A stretch of 25,720 nucleotides of DNA from Coriobacteriia bacterium (GTDB lineage Bacteria > Actinomycetota > Coriobacteriia > Coriobacteriales > QAMH01): the NCBI GenBank assembly GCA_900758075.1, contig CAAEQF010000182.1:1-25720 (forward strand), written 5' to 3'. Below are positions 14,331-21,424 of this stretch, in pieces; within the stretch, counting starts at the first letter, position 1; every line of letters starts with the position of its first letter. Under the pieces are notes generated by a model, which was not told the origin of the DNA, made no database searches, and saw nothing but the letters and a program-made list of their open reading frames with translations. A program made the translations under genes and the position numbers.

Positions 14331-15275
14331 ATGGCAAATCTCAAAGAACTCTCCGCTCTTCCCGAGCGCCTTGCCGGCGGCCACCGTCTGTGTGGCGGCT
14401 GCGGTGCGTCTATCTGCGTCCGTCAGGTGCTGATGGGTGCGGGCGATGCCGATGTCGTGTGCAGCAGCGCGACGGGCTGCCTGGAGGTATCCACGACGGT
14501 CTACCCGTATTCTTCCTGGAAAACCCCGTTTATCCACAACGCGTTTGCGAACAGCGCCGCGACCATGTCCGGAGTCGAGGCTGCCTACAACGGCTTGAAG
14601 CGCGCGGGCAAGATCCCCGCCGACAAGGAGATCAAGTTCTGCGCCTTCGGCGGCGACGGCGGCACCTACGATATCGGCTTGCAGAGCCTCTCGGGTGCCA
14701 TGGAGCGTGGCCACAACATGGTGTACGTGTGCTACGACAACGGCGCGTACATGAATACGGGCATTCAGCGCTCGTCTGCAACCCCGCACGGTGCCTGGGC
14801 GACGACGTCCGAGGTCGGCTCCGTACAGCAGGGCAAGCAGCAGCGCCGTAAAGACCTGACCAGCATCATGGCCGCGCATCACATCCCCTATGTGGCGCAG
14901 GCTTCCATCTCCAACTGGCGCGACCTCGTCAACAAGGCAGAGAAGGCCTTCAACACCGATGGTCCCGCTTTCATCGACGTAATGGCACCGTGCCCCCGTG
15001 GCTGGCGCATCAAGTCCGACGAGACCGTCGAGATTGCGCGCCTTGCCGTCGAGACGGGCTTCTGGCCGCTGTTCGAGATCGATCATGGCGTGTGGAAGAT
15101 GACGCCGGTGCGTGGTGAGCGCAAGCCGCTGACCGAGTTCCTCAAACCGCAGGGTCGCTTCAAGCACCTCTTCAAGCCTGGCAACGAGCAGCTGCTCGAG
15201 CAGCTGCAGCAGGAATGCGACGAGTTCTACGCCTACGTCGAGCGCATGTGCTCGCTGTACGCGGAGGAAAAGTAA
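14331..15275 (+). CDS. porB: Pyruvate:ferredoxin oxidoreductase, beta (TPP-binding) subunit
   Basis: The 314-residue protein binds thiamine diphosphate and one [4Fe-4S] cluster. RLCGGCGAS provides C21 and C24, SSATGCLEV a further cysteine, and the TPP/magnesium motif runs from GGDGGTYDIG (about 107-116) to CYDNGAYMNTG. GGAGGGGAGG stands before the ATG. It is the last gene of the operon, followed by a terminator at 15309. A Glu/Gln/Leu-rich end (LLEQLQQ) creates a chance 20-base palindrome. Confidence 0.95.
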   Translation: MANLKELSALPERLAGGHRLCGGCGASICVRQVLMGAGDADVVCSSATGCLEVSTTVYPYSSWKTPFIHNAFANSAATMSGVEAAYNGLKRAGKIPADKEIKFCAFGGDGGTYDIGLQSLSGAMERGHNMVYVCYDNGAYMNTGIQRSSATPHGAWATTSEVGSVQQGKQQRRKDLTSIMAAHHIPYVAQASISNWRDLVNKAEKAFNTDGPAFIDVMAPCPRGWRIKSDETVEIARLAVETGFWPLFEIDHGVWKMTPVRGERKPLTEFLKPQGRFKHLFKPGNEQLLEQLQQECDEFYAYVERMCSLYAEEK

Positions 15276-15308
15276 GGGGCTGCAGCGCGGTAAACGTAGA
15301 AGTTTGAA

Positions 15309-15338
15309 AAAACGGGGGTTCAAACGTGCCCCCGTTTT
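15309..15338 (+). terminator. Terminator of the por operon
   Basis: AAAACGGGGG and CCCCCGTTTT pair perfectly around a 10-base loop, 33 bases after the porB stop. The run of four T's lies inside the right arm. Confidence 0.85.
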
Positions 15339-15346
15339 GCTATACT
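15319..15346 (+). promoter_or_regulatory. Promoter of tRNA-Ser(GGA)
   Basis: TTCAAA (15319-15324) and TATACT (15341-15346) are 16 bases apart. The -35 lies in the loop of the por terminator, and transcription would start about 30 bases before the tRNA. The -10 is good, the -35 only fair. Confidence 0.5.
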
Positions 15347-15381
15347 TCCTACTCGCGTAGTTTTACGCCAATAAGCCATAT

Positions 15382-15474
15382 GGAGGGATGTCCGAGTGGC
15401 TTAAGGAGCACGATTGGAAATCGTGTGTGCGACGTTGAATCGTACCTAGGGTTCAAATCCCTATCCCTCCGCCA
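15382..15474 (+). tRNA. tRNA-Ser (anticodon GGA)
   Basis: The acceptor arms GGAGGGA and TCCCTCC pair perfectly. The anticodon loop TTGGAAA gives GGA, which reads TCC and TCT. The long variable arm typical of serine tRNAs and an AGGGTTCAAATCCCT T-arm are present. Discriminator G is followed by an encoded CCA. Confidence 0.96.
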
Positions 15475-15483
15475 GTCAACTGC

Positions 15484-15508
15484 AAAGGCCCCGAAACGGG
15501 GCCTTTTT
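15484..15508 (+). terminator. Terminator of tRNA-Ser(GGA)
   Basis: AAAGGCCCCG and CGGGGCCTTT pair perfectly around AAA and are followed by further T's, nine bases after the tRNA end. Confidence 0.88.
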
Positions 15509-15618
15509 CATGTCTTGGGTTTCCCGGATGCAGGAACGCTGCCGACTGTCTTTGTTGTAGCTCCAACGCCGCGGACTCTCGGGCACGCCTACGCTATTCA
15601 CATGAAACGATACGAGAG

Positions 15619-16053
15619 ATGTGTTCCATGAGAGCGATGCCGTTTGCCTTCGACGGGTTCAGCTTTACCAGAAGTGCCATGGGGATCGATTACCACCTGA
15701 TCCCCCAGATGCACGTGCTGTTCTTTGGGCCTATCGAATGCGCGCGGAAAATATCCCCGGCGCGTCTGGCGGGCGTCATCTGCAACAGCCGCAACGTCGC
15801 CGGTGAACGCGAGCTCGTGTCGAAGTTCGCCGAAGAGCTGGGCAGCAAGCTCATCTCGTTTATCCCGCGCGACGGCATCGTCCAGAAGGCGGAAATCTCG
15901 CGCAAGACGGTCATCGAATATGCGCCCGAATCCAATCAGGCGGTGGAGTACGACGCACTTGCCGCCCGCGTGGAGGATAACGCGGAGTTCTGCATCCCGA
16001 CGCTCCTCAGCCAAGAGCGCCTCGAGCAGCTCATGATAGAGTACGGCATGTAG
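15619..16053 (+). CDS. NifH-like protein lacking the ATP-binding half
   Basis: From about residue 42 the 144-residue product resembles the C-terminal part of nitrogenase iron proteins: LAGVICNSRNV (50-60), ELVSKFAEELGSKLISFIPRD (given by its ends, about 65-85), IVQKAEI and KTVIEYAPESNQAVEY. The N-terminal half of the family, with the P-loop, switch residues and the two cluster cysteines, is absent; the first 40 residues match nothing I recognise and no P-loop is seen upstream. It is probably a decayed remnant after deletion, or less likely a shortened protein with a new role. Starts at 15619, 15628 or 15637 are possible; none has a strong ribosome-binding site. No nitrogenase genes are nearby. 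Confidence 0.7.
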   Translation: MCSMRAMPFAFDGFSFTRSAMGIDYHLIPQMHVLFFGPIECARKISPARLAGVICNSRNVAGERELVSKFAEELGSKLISFIPRDGIVQKAEISRKTVIEYAPESNQAVEYDALAARVEDNAEFCIPTLLSQERLEQLMIEYGM

Positions 16054-16096
16054 GAGCCGAGGTGGGCGATTGGTCGCCTGCATGCCGTGAGGAGCT

Positions 16097-16816
16097 CTAG
16101 ATGTTTCCCAAGATGACGTCGTCGAGGTAGCGCTCGGCGATGTCTCTTGCCTGGTAGAGCGTTTCAAGTGGCGTCGGCTCGCGATTGACATAGAGGTAGC
16201 GGGGGAAGAAGCGCGTCAGGTGCAAAGTGGGCACGGGGTCAAGAGATGCAAGCCACTGCGCTTCGCGTTCGAGTTGTGCGAAGTCATCGTTGAGGCCAGG
16301 GATGAGAAGCGTCGTGACCTCGACGTGGCTTGAGGCATTGGCACGTGCAATCGTTGCCTTGACCTGCTCGAGCGTACCGCCGCACACGTCGTAGACGTCT
16401 TGTGAGAAGCCCTTGAGATCGATGTTGAACGCGTCTATGAAGGGCAGCAGCTCCTCGAGCTTCTCGGCCGCGACGAGACCGTTGGTTACGACGACGTTCT
16501 TGAGCCCGCGTGCGTGCACGGTCCGGGCGCATTCGAACATGTCGCGCCAGCGGTAAAACGGCTCGTTGTACGTGTAGGCGACGCCGATGTTCCCCTGGTC
16601 CAAGCAGCTTTCGGCCAGGTCTGCCACCTGTTCGGCGGTGAGCTCGCGCATGGGCAGGCGCACAGGGTCAGACGGCTGTACAATCTCGTGGTTCTGACAC
16701 CAAGGGCAGCGCATGGTGCACCCATATGAGCCGATGGAGAGTATGGTCGAGCCGGGGTAAAAACGCGCGAGCGGCTTTTTCTCGATGGGGTCGAGTGCGA
16801 GCGAGGTGATCTTCAT
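16097..16816 (-). CDS. AmmeMemoRadiSam system radical SAM enzyme
   Basis: The 239-residue protein has the radical SAM cluster motif CxxxCxxC at C33, C37 and C40 (YGCTMRCPWCQNHE), a pyruvate-formate-lyase-activase-like fold, and blocks VAYTYNEPFY, NVVVTNGL and DAFNIDLKGF typical of the AmmeMemoRadiSam radical enzyme. ATG 16816 overlaps the stop of the upstream gene as ATGA, so the two are translationally coupled; a longer frame upstream is not needed. The reaction of this system is not established; modification of a protein or small molecule by a radical step is the general expectation. It converges on the NifH-like gene. Confidence 0.88.
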   Translation of the reverse strand: MKITSLALDPIEKKPLARFYPGSTILSIGSYGCTMRCPWCQNHEIVQPSDPVRLPMRELTAEQVADLAESCLDQGNIGVAYTYNEPFYRWRDMFECARTVHARGLKNVVVTNGLVAAEKLEELLPFIDAFNIDLKGFSQDVYDVCGGTLEQVKATIARANASSHVEVTTLLIPGLNDDFAQLEREAQWLASLDPVPTLHLTRFFPRYLYVNREPTPLETLYQARDIAERYLDDVILGNI

Positions 16817-18195
16817 TCGTGACGCACCACCTCGAAGCGCTGCAGCTCGCAACTCTCATATGCGGCAATACCGGCTTTGCGTTTGGCGATGGAGATCTGC
16901 TGGTCGACTGTGTCGACACCGTCGAGGTTGGGAAGCAGCAGCCCGCGGCGGTAGCCGTTCGTCACGATGACGCCGTAGCGTCTCACATCAAGCTCGTCGG
17001 GCGAGTCTATGTGCTCGGCGGGGCTCAGGACGTCCACGCTGATGTTCAGATGGGGCAGCTCGTCCGGCTGGATGGGGTCGAAGCGCGGGTCTTTGCTGCA
17101 GGCGGATATCGCATTGTGCAGAATCTCCTCCGCGATATTTTCGCAGGAGGCGCTGATGGTCCCTATGCAGCCGCGCAGCTTTCCGTTCTCGTGGATTGAC
17201 ACGAAGGTGCCGGCTCTCCTGGTCAGCATGTCTTCGGGCAGCCCGTCAGGCAGTTCCGGTTCCTCTCCGCGCACATACGCCTCGATTGTTCTACGCGCGA
17301 GCGCAACGTACGCATCCTCATGTGTGCGCTGCCCGTCCACTTCCTGTCTGCGCTGCTGTTGCAGCAACTCGCCGAAATTGCGGGAGCGGTCGACGCCGGT
17401 GGGCAGGTAGCTTGCCACGGCGTAGCCCACGCCAAACGGCCCCTCGTAGGAGAGCAGCTCGGAGCGGACTGCCTTGCGGTCGAGCGCACCGGCCATGATC
17501 TGGAACGAGCGCGTGCCGCAATCGCCGATCTTATCCAGGAAGCCGTCCTCGAACGTGAGGAAGCGCATGAAGTCGCCCGTTGCCATGGCAGCCGTGATCT
17601 GCTCGTCGTATACGGGCCCTTCGGGCGTGTAGTCATAGGGGCCGTCTTCGGCGAGCGTGTGGGAGAGGTCTCCGCTCGCGACGAAGACTGCCTTGCGGCC
17701 CAGCTTTTCGACGCATTCGTTGATGAGCTGGCCAAACTGGTAGTGCTTGATGCTGTCGAATCCCGAAAGACCGATGCGCACTGCACGGTAATCGGTGTAG
17801 AACTTGTCGATAAACCACAGCGGGATGTACGTTGCGTGGTCGAGCGCGGCATCGCGCTCGCCAGCCGTCCCCGCCGGAAACTCCTGATTCTCGGCCTCGG
17901 CGCAGAGCGTGGATACGAATTCGGTGTCGTAATCCACTGTGAGCCTGGTATCGCACGCGCGGAACTGCGAAAGGTCGCCCGACGCGCGCGTGCCGGGGGA
18001 GACGTGGAACCAGTCGCGGTAGGCGGGCGCATGGGGCGAGGTCACGATGACGAGCTCGGGCTCGAGCGCGGCGATGCGGCGTGCAACCTCGTCGTAGGCG
18101 TCGATGGTCTGCTGAATCTCCGCCTCGCGCCCGTGGCCGACAGCGGGGATGATGAGCGGCGGATGAGGAACGATAAACGCGGCTTCGATACTCAT
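16813..18195 (-). CDS. AmmeMemoRadiSam fused protein: Memo/LigB-like domain plus AMMECR1 domain
   Basis: This 460-residue protein joins two of the three system parts. The N-terminal domain (about 1-270) is of Memo/class III extradiol dioxygenase type with candidate metal ligands in VPHPPLII (H11), SPHAPAY (H56), DHATYIPLW (H120) and SGDLSH (D176, H179). The C-terminal domain (about 290-455) is AMMECR1, with LRGCIGT (340-346) and AISACSKDPRF (362-372). GGGAGGT precedes the ATG. The radical SAM gene overlaps its end, completing the module. Biochemical function is unknown; fusion suggests that the parts act together. Confidence 0.9.
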   Translation of the reverse strand: MSIEAAFIVPHPPLIIPAVGHGREAEIQQTIDAYDEVARRIAALEPELVIVTSPHAPAYRDWFHVSPGTRASGDLSQFRACDTRLTVDYDTEFVSTLCAEAENQEFPAGTAGERDAALDHATYIPLWFIDKFYTDYRAVRIGLSGFDSIKHYQFGQLINECVEKLGRKAVFVASGDLSHTLAEDGPYDYTPEGPVYDEQITAAMATGDFMRFLTFEDGFLDKIGDCGTRSFQIMAGALDRKAVRSELLSYEGPFGVGYAVASYLPTGVDRSRNFGELLQQQRRQEVDGQRTHEDAYVALARRTIEAYVRGEEPELPDGLPEDMLTRRAGTFVSIHENGKLRGCIGTISASCENIAEEILHNAISACSKDPRFDPIQPDELPHLNISVDVLSPAEHIDSPDELDVRRYGVIVTNGYRRGLLLPNLDGVDTVDQQISIAKRKAGIAAYESCELQRFEVVRHE

Positions 18196-18338
18196 GGTTG
18201 ACCTCCCGGACCGAACAAGCGGTACGGTTACATCCTAGCGCGCGTGCGACAGCGCGCAGACAGATTTCCGGGCCAAGATGCCGCGAGGGACTGACGCGCG
18301 ATCGCCTCGATCGAGCGCGTGGCATATACAAGAGAAGG

Positions 18339-19514
18339 CTACTTGGGATCTTTGGGGATGTGCCATCTGCCCGTGTCGAGCGTGGGCAGAGTCGCAACCG
18401 TCTGCTTCTGGAACAGCGCACCGTCTTCGGTGGCGATGTTCTTGCCGGTGCGCGCCTCGTAGTAGGTGACGAAGACGCCCTGCAACGTCGCGATGATGGG
18501 GATGGACAGCAGCATGCCCGCCACGCCGCCAAGCGCGCCGCCGATGAGGATGGCGATGAGGACGAGCGCTGGGTGGACGTTGACGGAGCTCTTCATGAGC
18601 TTGGGCGAGATGATGTTGCCGACGACGTTGGTGATGATGACATTGACCACGATGGAGCCGATGCATACGAGCGGCGAGACGAACAGTGCGACGACGGCAA
18701 CAATCGCGGCAGAGACCATGGGGCCGATGTAGGGCACGAAGTAGGCGATGCCGCAGAGAAAGCCGAGCATGCCGGAATACGGGATGCCCATGATCCAGAA
18801 GACGACTCCGCTACATACGCCGGTGATGACGGCGCAGACGAGTGTGGACTTTGCCCACCCGTAGACCGCGTTGCGGAACGCGTCCGCGAAGATGTCGATG
18901 TCGTCTTGGTACTTGTCGGCAAACAACGACCTGACCTCGCGCGATATTTTGGGGAGGTCGAGCAAGATCCAGAATGCGCACACGAATGAGATGAAGCCGA
19001 TGACGACAACGTTGCCAATGCCGACGATGCTTCCGACGAGGCCGTCGGCGAGGGTGCCGGCAAGCTTCGTGCCCTGGTTGCGAATCCAGTCGCTCGCGTC
19101 GTCGAGCAACTCTGAGATGGTAAAGCCGCCGATGGTCGTATCTTCATCGAAGTTAGACGCTATCCAGGTGTGGAGTTCCGATATATGGCTTGGCAGCGCG
19201 CCGATGAAGTTCGAAATCTGCGCCACGAGCGCCGGGATAAACGCGAGCACGCATCCGACGATGATCGCCGAGACGACCACGAAGCAGATGGCGGTGCCGA
19301 GCGCGCGGGGGATGCCGTGGTGCTCCATGCGGTTGACGAGGCCGTGCAGCAGAAAGACCGCAAGTGCGGTGACGACGATGGTGGCGACGGCTTGCCACAG
19401 GATGTTGCAGATGTAGAGCACGACGCCGACGAGGATGCAGAAGCCGACGAGCGTCCAGGTCTTGTAGGCGCGACCCTTCCACTTGTAGTACTTGTCTTGT
19501 TTATCTGCTTCCAA
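18339..19514 (-). CDS. AI-2E family transporter (PerM-type permease)
   Basis: The 391-residue membrane protein has paired hydrophobic helices at the N-terminus (WTLVGFCILVGVVLY, IVVTALAVFLLHGLV), a central soluble region and a C-terminal membrane half with GIPYSGMLGFLCGIAYFVPYIGP, typical of the AI-2E exporter (UPF0118) family. Substrates vary in this family (autoinducer-2, ions) and cannot be told here. I chose TTG 19514 because AGGA precedes it at 5 bases; the longer open frame runs through tRNA-Ser(CGA) and cannot be the real start. The start is only 18 bases after the tRNA end, on the same strand. Confidence 0.85.
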   Translation of the reverse strand: MEADKQDKYYKWKGRAYKTWTLVGFCILVGVVLYICNILWQAVATIVVTALAVFLLHGLVNRMEHHGIPRALGTAICFVVVSAIIVGCVLAFIPALVAQISNFIGALPSHISELHTWIASNFDEDTTIGGFTISELLDDASDWIRNQGTKLAGTLADGLVGSIVGIGNVVVIGFISFVCAFWILLDLPKISREVRSLFADKYQDDIDIFADAFRNAVYGWAKSTLVCAVITGVCSGVVFWIMGIPYSGMLGFLCGIAYFVPYIGPMVSAAIVAVVALFVSPLVCIGSIVVNVIITNVVGNIISPKLMKSSVNVHPALVLIAILIGGALGGVAGMLLSIPIIATLQGVFVTYYEARTGKNIATEDGALFQKQTVATLPTLDTGRWHIPKDPK

Positions 19515-19532
19515 GGGGATCCTAAGTGTATC

Positions 19533-19625
19533 TGGCGGAGGAGGAGGGATTCGAACCCTCGTACCCGGGGATACCGGGTAAACGGTTTTCGAGACCGCCG
19601 CATTCAACCACTCTGCCACCCCTCC
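19533..19625 (-). tRNA. tRNA-Ser (anticodon CGA)
   Basis: The 5' arm GGAGGGG pairs with CTCCTCC (one G-U). The anticodon loop CTCGAAA gives CGA, reading TCG. A long variable arm with the self-pairing segment TACCCGG..CCGGGTA marks a class II serine tRNA, and the T-arm is GAGGGTTCGAATCCCTC. Discriminator G and an encoded CCA end it. Confidence 0.95.
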
Positions 19626-19654
19626 GCGAGGCCGCCCAGTCGGGCGTGAGCACG

Positions 19655-19660
19655 ATTATA
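19655..19660 (-). promoter_or_regulatory. -10 element for tRNA-Ser(CGA)
   Basis: The minus strand reads TATAAT, a perfect -10, 30 bases upstream of the tRNA. No good -35 was found at 17 bases, so the assignment rests on the -10 alone. The AI-2E permease gene would be read from the same promoter. Confidence 0.5.
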
Positions 19661-19838
19661 ACGCAGGCGGCACCAAGAAGTGCCGACTTCTTTTTGCCAT
19701 TGCAAATACCTTCTGACGTGCTGGTCAATCGGCCCTTTCGTCTGATAGGTGGCCCTGTCGGGGCATCTGGAACGCGCTTTGGTAGGTATACTTTGCTGCT
19801 GAACAAGTTGCACGTACCGCTGACCAACAGGAGGCCGC

Positions 19839-20372
19839 ATGGCTGATCAGGAAAACCTCGAGCTCGACGAGGTCCTCGAGAAAATCACCTTCTACTGCTT
19901 CGATGAAGCGCGTAAGAAAATCGAGGCGGGAGAGGAATGCGTCCCGTTCACGTGCGTGGTGTCCGGCGAGCAGATGTTCGTCGAGAGCTACCCGGGCGAG
20001 GATGTGACGATGTGCCGCAAAAACGCCGAGGCCAACGTCAAGTCCTCGAGCAGCTTTTCGAGCTGCTACGCGTTTTGCTACGACGGCTTTCTGATGACCG
20101 ACGAAGGGCAGCTCGATGCCATCTTGGTCGAATGCGCCCAGAGGGACATGGAGAGCTCCTACGTCATTGGGCTGCTGTACAAGAAAGAAGGCGACCAGCT
20201 GCAGTTTGCTGAGACGCCGGCGTTTATCCAGGCGGGCGAGACGTTTTACGATGCTGCCGCGGTTCAGGCTGCGGAGGAGCAAGAGCGCGTGCTCGGGGCA
20301 GACGCCGACGAGATGTCTGCAGCCCAAAAGGCAATCAATAGCCACCTCAACATAGGGGTAGACGAGGAGTAA
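19839..20372 (+). CDS. Uncharacterised acidic cytosolic protein
   Basis: No family is recognised. The 177-residue protein is acidic, without signal peptide or membrane helix. It has seven cysteines, several grouped around residues 60-85 (MCRKNAE, SSCYAFCYDGF), and an acidic Ala/Glu-rich C-terminal helix region. AGGAGG stands 5 bases before the ATG, and a TATACT at 19787-19792 may be its -10. The methyltransferase gene begins 2 bases after its stop, so the pair forms an operon and may act together. Normal codon use argues that it is a true gene. Confidence 0.8.
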   Translation: MADQENLELDEVLEKITFYCFDEARKKIEAGEECVPFTCVVSGEQMFVESYPGEDVTMCRKNAEANVKSSSSFSSCYAFCYDGFLMTDEGQLDAILVECAQRDMESSYVIGLLYKKEGDQLQFAETPAFIQAGETFYDAAAVQAAEEQERVLGADADEMSAAQKAINSHLNIGVDEE

Positions 20373-20374
20373 GC

Positions 20375-21205
20375 ATGCCCATCGAAGTCGACTGGCGCCA
20401 GGCGTGGATCGACGCGCAGAAGGCGCGGCGCCGCGCTGACGATTCCGCATACTGGGACAAGCGCGCCCCGAGCTTTGCCAAGACCTGCGGGACCTCGCCG
20501 TATGCGCGCACGTTCATCGAGCGCGCGCGGCTGGAGGAGGGCGAGACCGTGCTCGACATGGGGTGCGGTTCCGGCACGCTTGCCGTTCCGCTCGCCCTGG
20601 CCGGTCACGAGGTGTATGCCGCCGACTTTTCGCCCGCGATGATCGAGCTTATGATGCGCCGTGCGCGCGTGGAAGGCGTCGAGGGGCTCATTCACCCGAT
20701 TGAGATGTCATGGGATGGGGATTGGGCGGCAGCGCCCGTGTGCGACGTGGCGTTTGCCTCGCGCTCGATTGCCACGCAAGATATGGCGGCCGCCCTTCTC
20801 AAGCTTGATGCCCACGCGCGCCGCCGCGTGTGCATCACGCTTGCCACCGATACCTCGCCACGCGCCGACGAGGTGCTGCTGAGGGCGGTAGGGCGCGACA
20901 AGGACTACGCATCCGATTACGTGTACGGAATGAACATCCTGTGGCAGCTCGGCTTCCAACCGGACTTGAGCTACATCCGCAGCAAGCGCGCGAGCGACTT
21001 CGTGAGCTTCGAGGAGGCCATCGACGCGACGTGCCAGATCATCGAGGCGACCCCGGAGGAACGCGACCGTCTGATCGCGTACTCGCGCGCGCATCTCCAC
21101 GAGGGTGTGAACGAGCGGGGCGAGACGGTGTGGAGCTACGACCACGTGCGCGTGACGTCATGGGCTTTTATATCTTGGGAAAATAGGCCGGTTTACGCGA
21201 AATGA
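20375..21205 (+). CDS. Class I SAM-dependent methyltransferase
   Basis: The 276-residue protein has the SAM-binding motif I VLDMGCGSGTLAVPLA (59-74), an acidic end of strand 2 in EVYAADFSPAM, and DVAFASRSIATQDM at the motif IV position. The N-terminal region includes WDKRAPSFAKT, common in small-molecule methyltransferases of this superfamily. The C-terminal third (WQLGFQPDLSYIRS to the end) looks like a substrate-recognition part. Substrate is unknown. It lies 2 bases after the acidic unknown gene and is followed by the tRNA-Glu promoter. Confidence 0.87.
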   Translation: MPIEVDWRQAWIDAQKARRRADDSAYWDKRAPSFAKTCGTSPYARTFIERARLEEGETVLDMGCGSGTLAVPLALAGHEVYAADFSPAMIELMMRRARVEGVEGLIHPIEMSWDGDWAAAPVCDVAFASRSIATQDMAAALLKLDAHARRRVCITLATDTSPRADEVLLRAVGRDKDYASDYVYGMNILWQLGFQPDLSYIRSKRASDFVSFEEAIDATCQIIEATPEERDRLIAYSRAHLHEGVNERGETVWSYDHVRVTSWAFISWENRPVYAK

Positions 21206-21208
21206 CGC

Positions 21209-21236
21209 TTGAGGGCGATTGTTTTTATGGCATAAT
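21209..21236 (+). promoter_or_regulatory. Promoter of tRNA-Glu
   Basis: TTGAGG (21209-21214) and CATAAT (21231-21236) are 16 bases apart, with the tRNA beginning 13 bases after the -10. The spacing fits a short tRNA leader. Confidence 0.65.
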
Positions 21237-21249
21237 GTCCAAACTGCTT

Positions 21250-21326
21250 GTCCCCATCGTCTAGCGGTCTTGGACGCCGCCCCTTCAAGGCGGAGATCGC
21301 GGGTTCGAATCCCGCTGGGGGCACCA
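21250..21326 (+). tRNA. tRNA-Glu (anticodon TTC) with C33
   Basis: Acceptor arms GTCCCCA and TGGGGGC pair with one U-G, the T-arm GCGGGTTCGAATCCCGC is perfect, and CCGCC/GGCGG form the anticodon stem. The seven-base loop is CCTTCAA, giving anticodon TTC and, unusually, C instead of T at position 33. Discriminator A and CCA are encoded. Confidence 0.92.
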
Positions 21327-21337
21327 TCAGCTGCAAG

Positions 21338-21369
21338 AAGAGCCGTCATGAATCCATGGCGGCTCTTTT
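21338..21369 (+). terminator. Terminator of tRNA-Glu
   Basis: Positions 21338-21350 pair with 21355-21367 over 13 positions with one U-G and an AATC loop, ending in TTTT. It lies 12 bases after the tRNA. Confidence 0.82.
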
Positions 21370-21424
21370 CATTATGATAGAGGTCGCGCCCCTATACCGG
21401 GCGGCGTTGATTTGAGGAGTAGCA

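Noticed and set aside
15188..15207. Perfect 20-base palindrome in porB
   Set aside because: It arises from repeated GAG, CAG and CTG codons of a Glu/Gln/Leu-rich helix; chance is a sufficient explanation.
12777..15323. An 848-codon open frame antisense to the por operon
   Set aside because: It is a shadow of four well-recognised genes with GC-biased third positions; no domain is recognisable in it.
15382..16053. Possible integrated element at tRNA-Ser(GGA)
   Set aside because: No integrase, no direct repeat of the tRNA 3' end and no mobile-element gene was found nearby.
19675..19695. Terminator-like hairpin AAGAAGT/ACTTCTT followed by T's on the plus strand
   Set aside because: No plus-strand gene ends upstream of it, so a terminator role has no client; the stem is only seven pairs.
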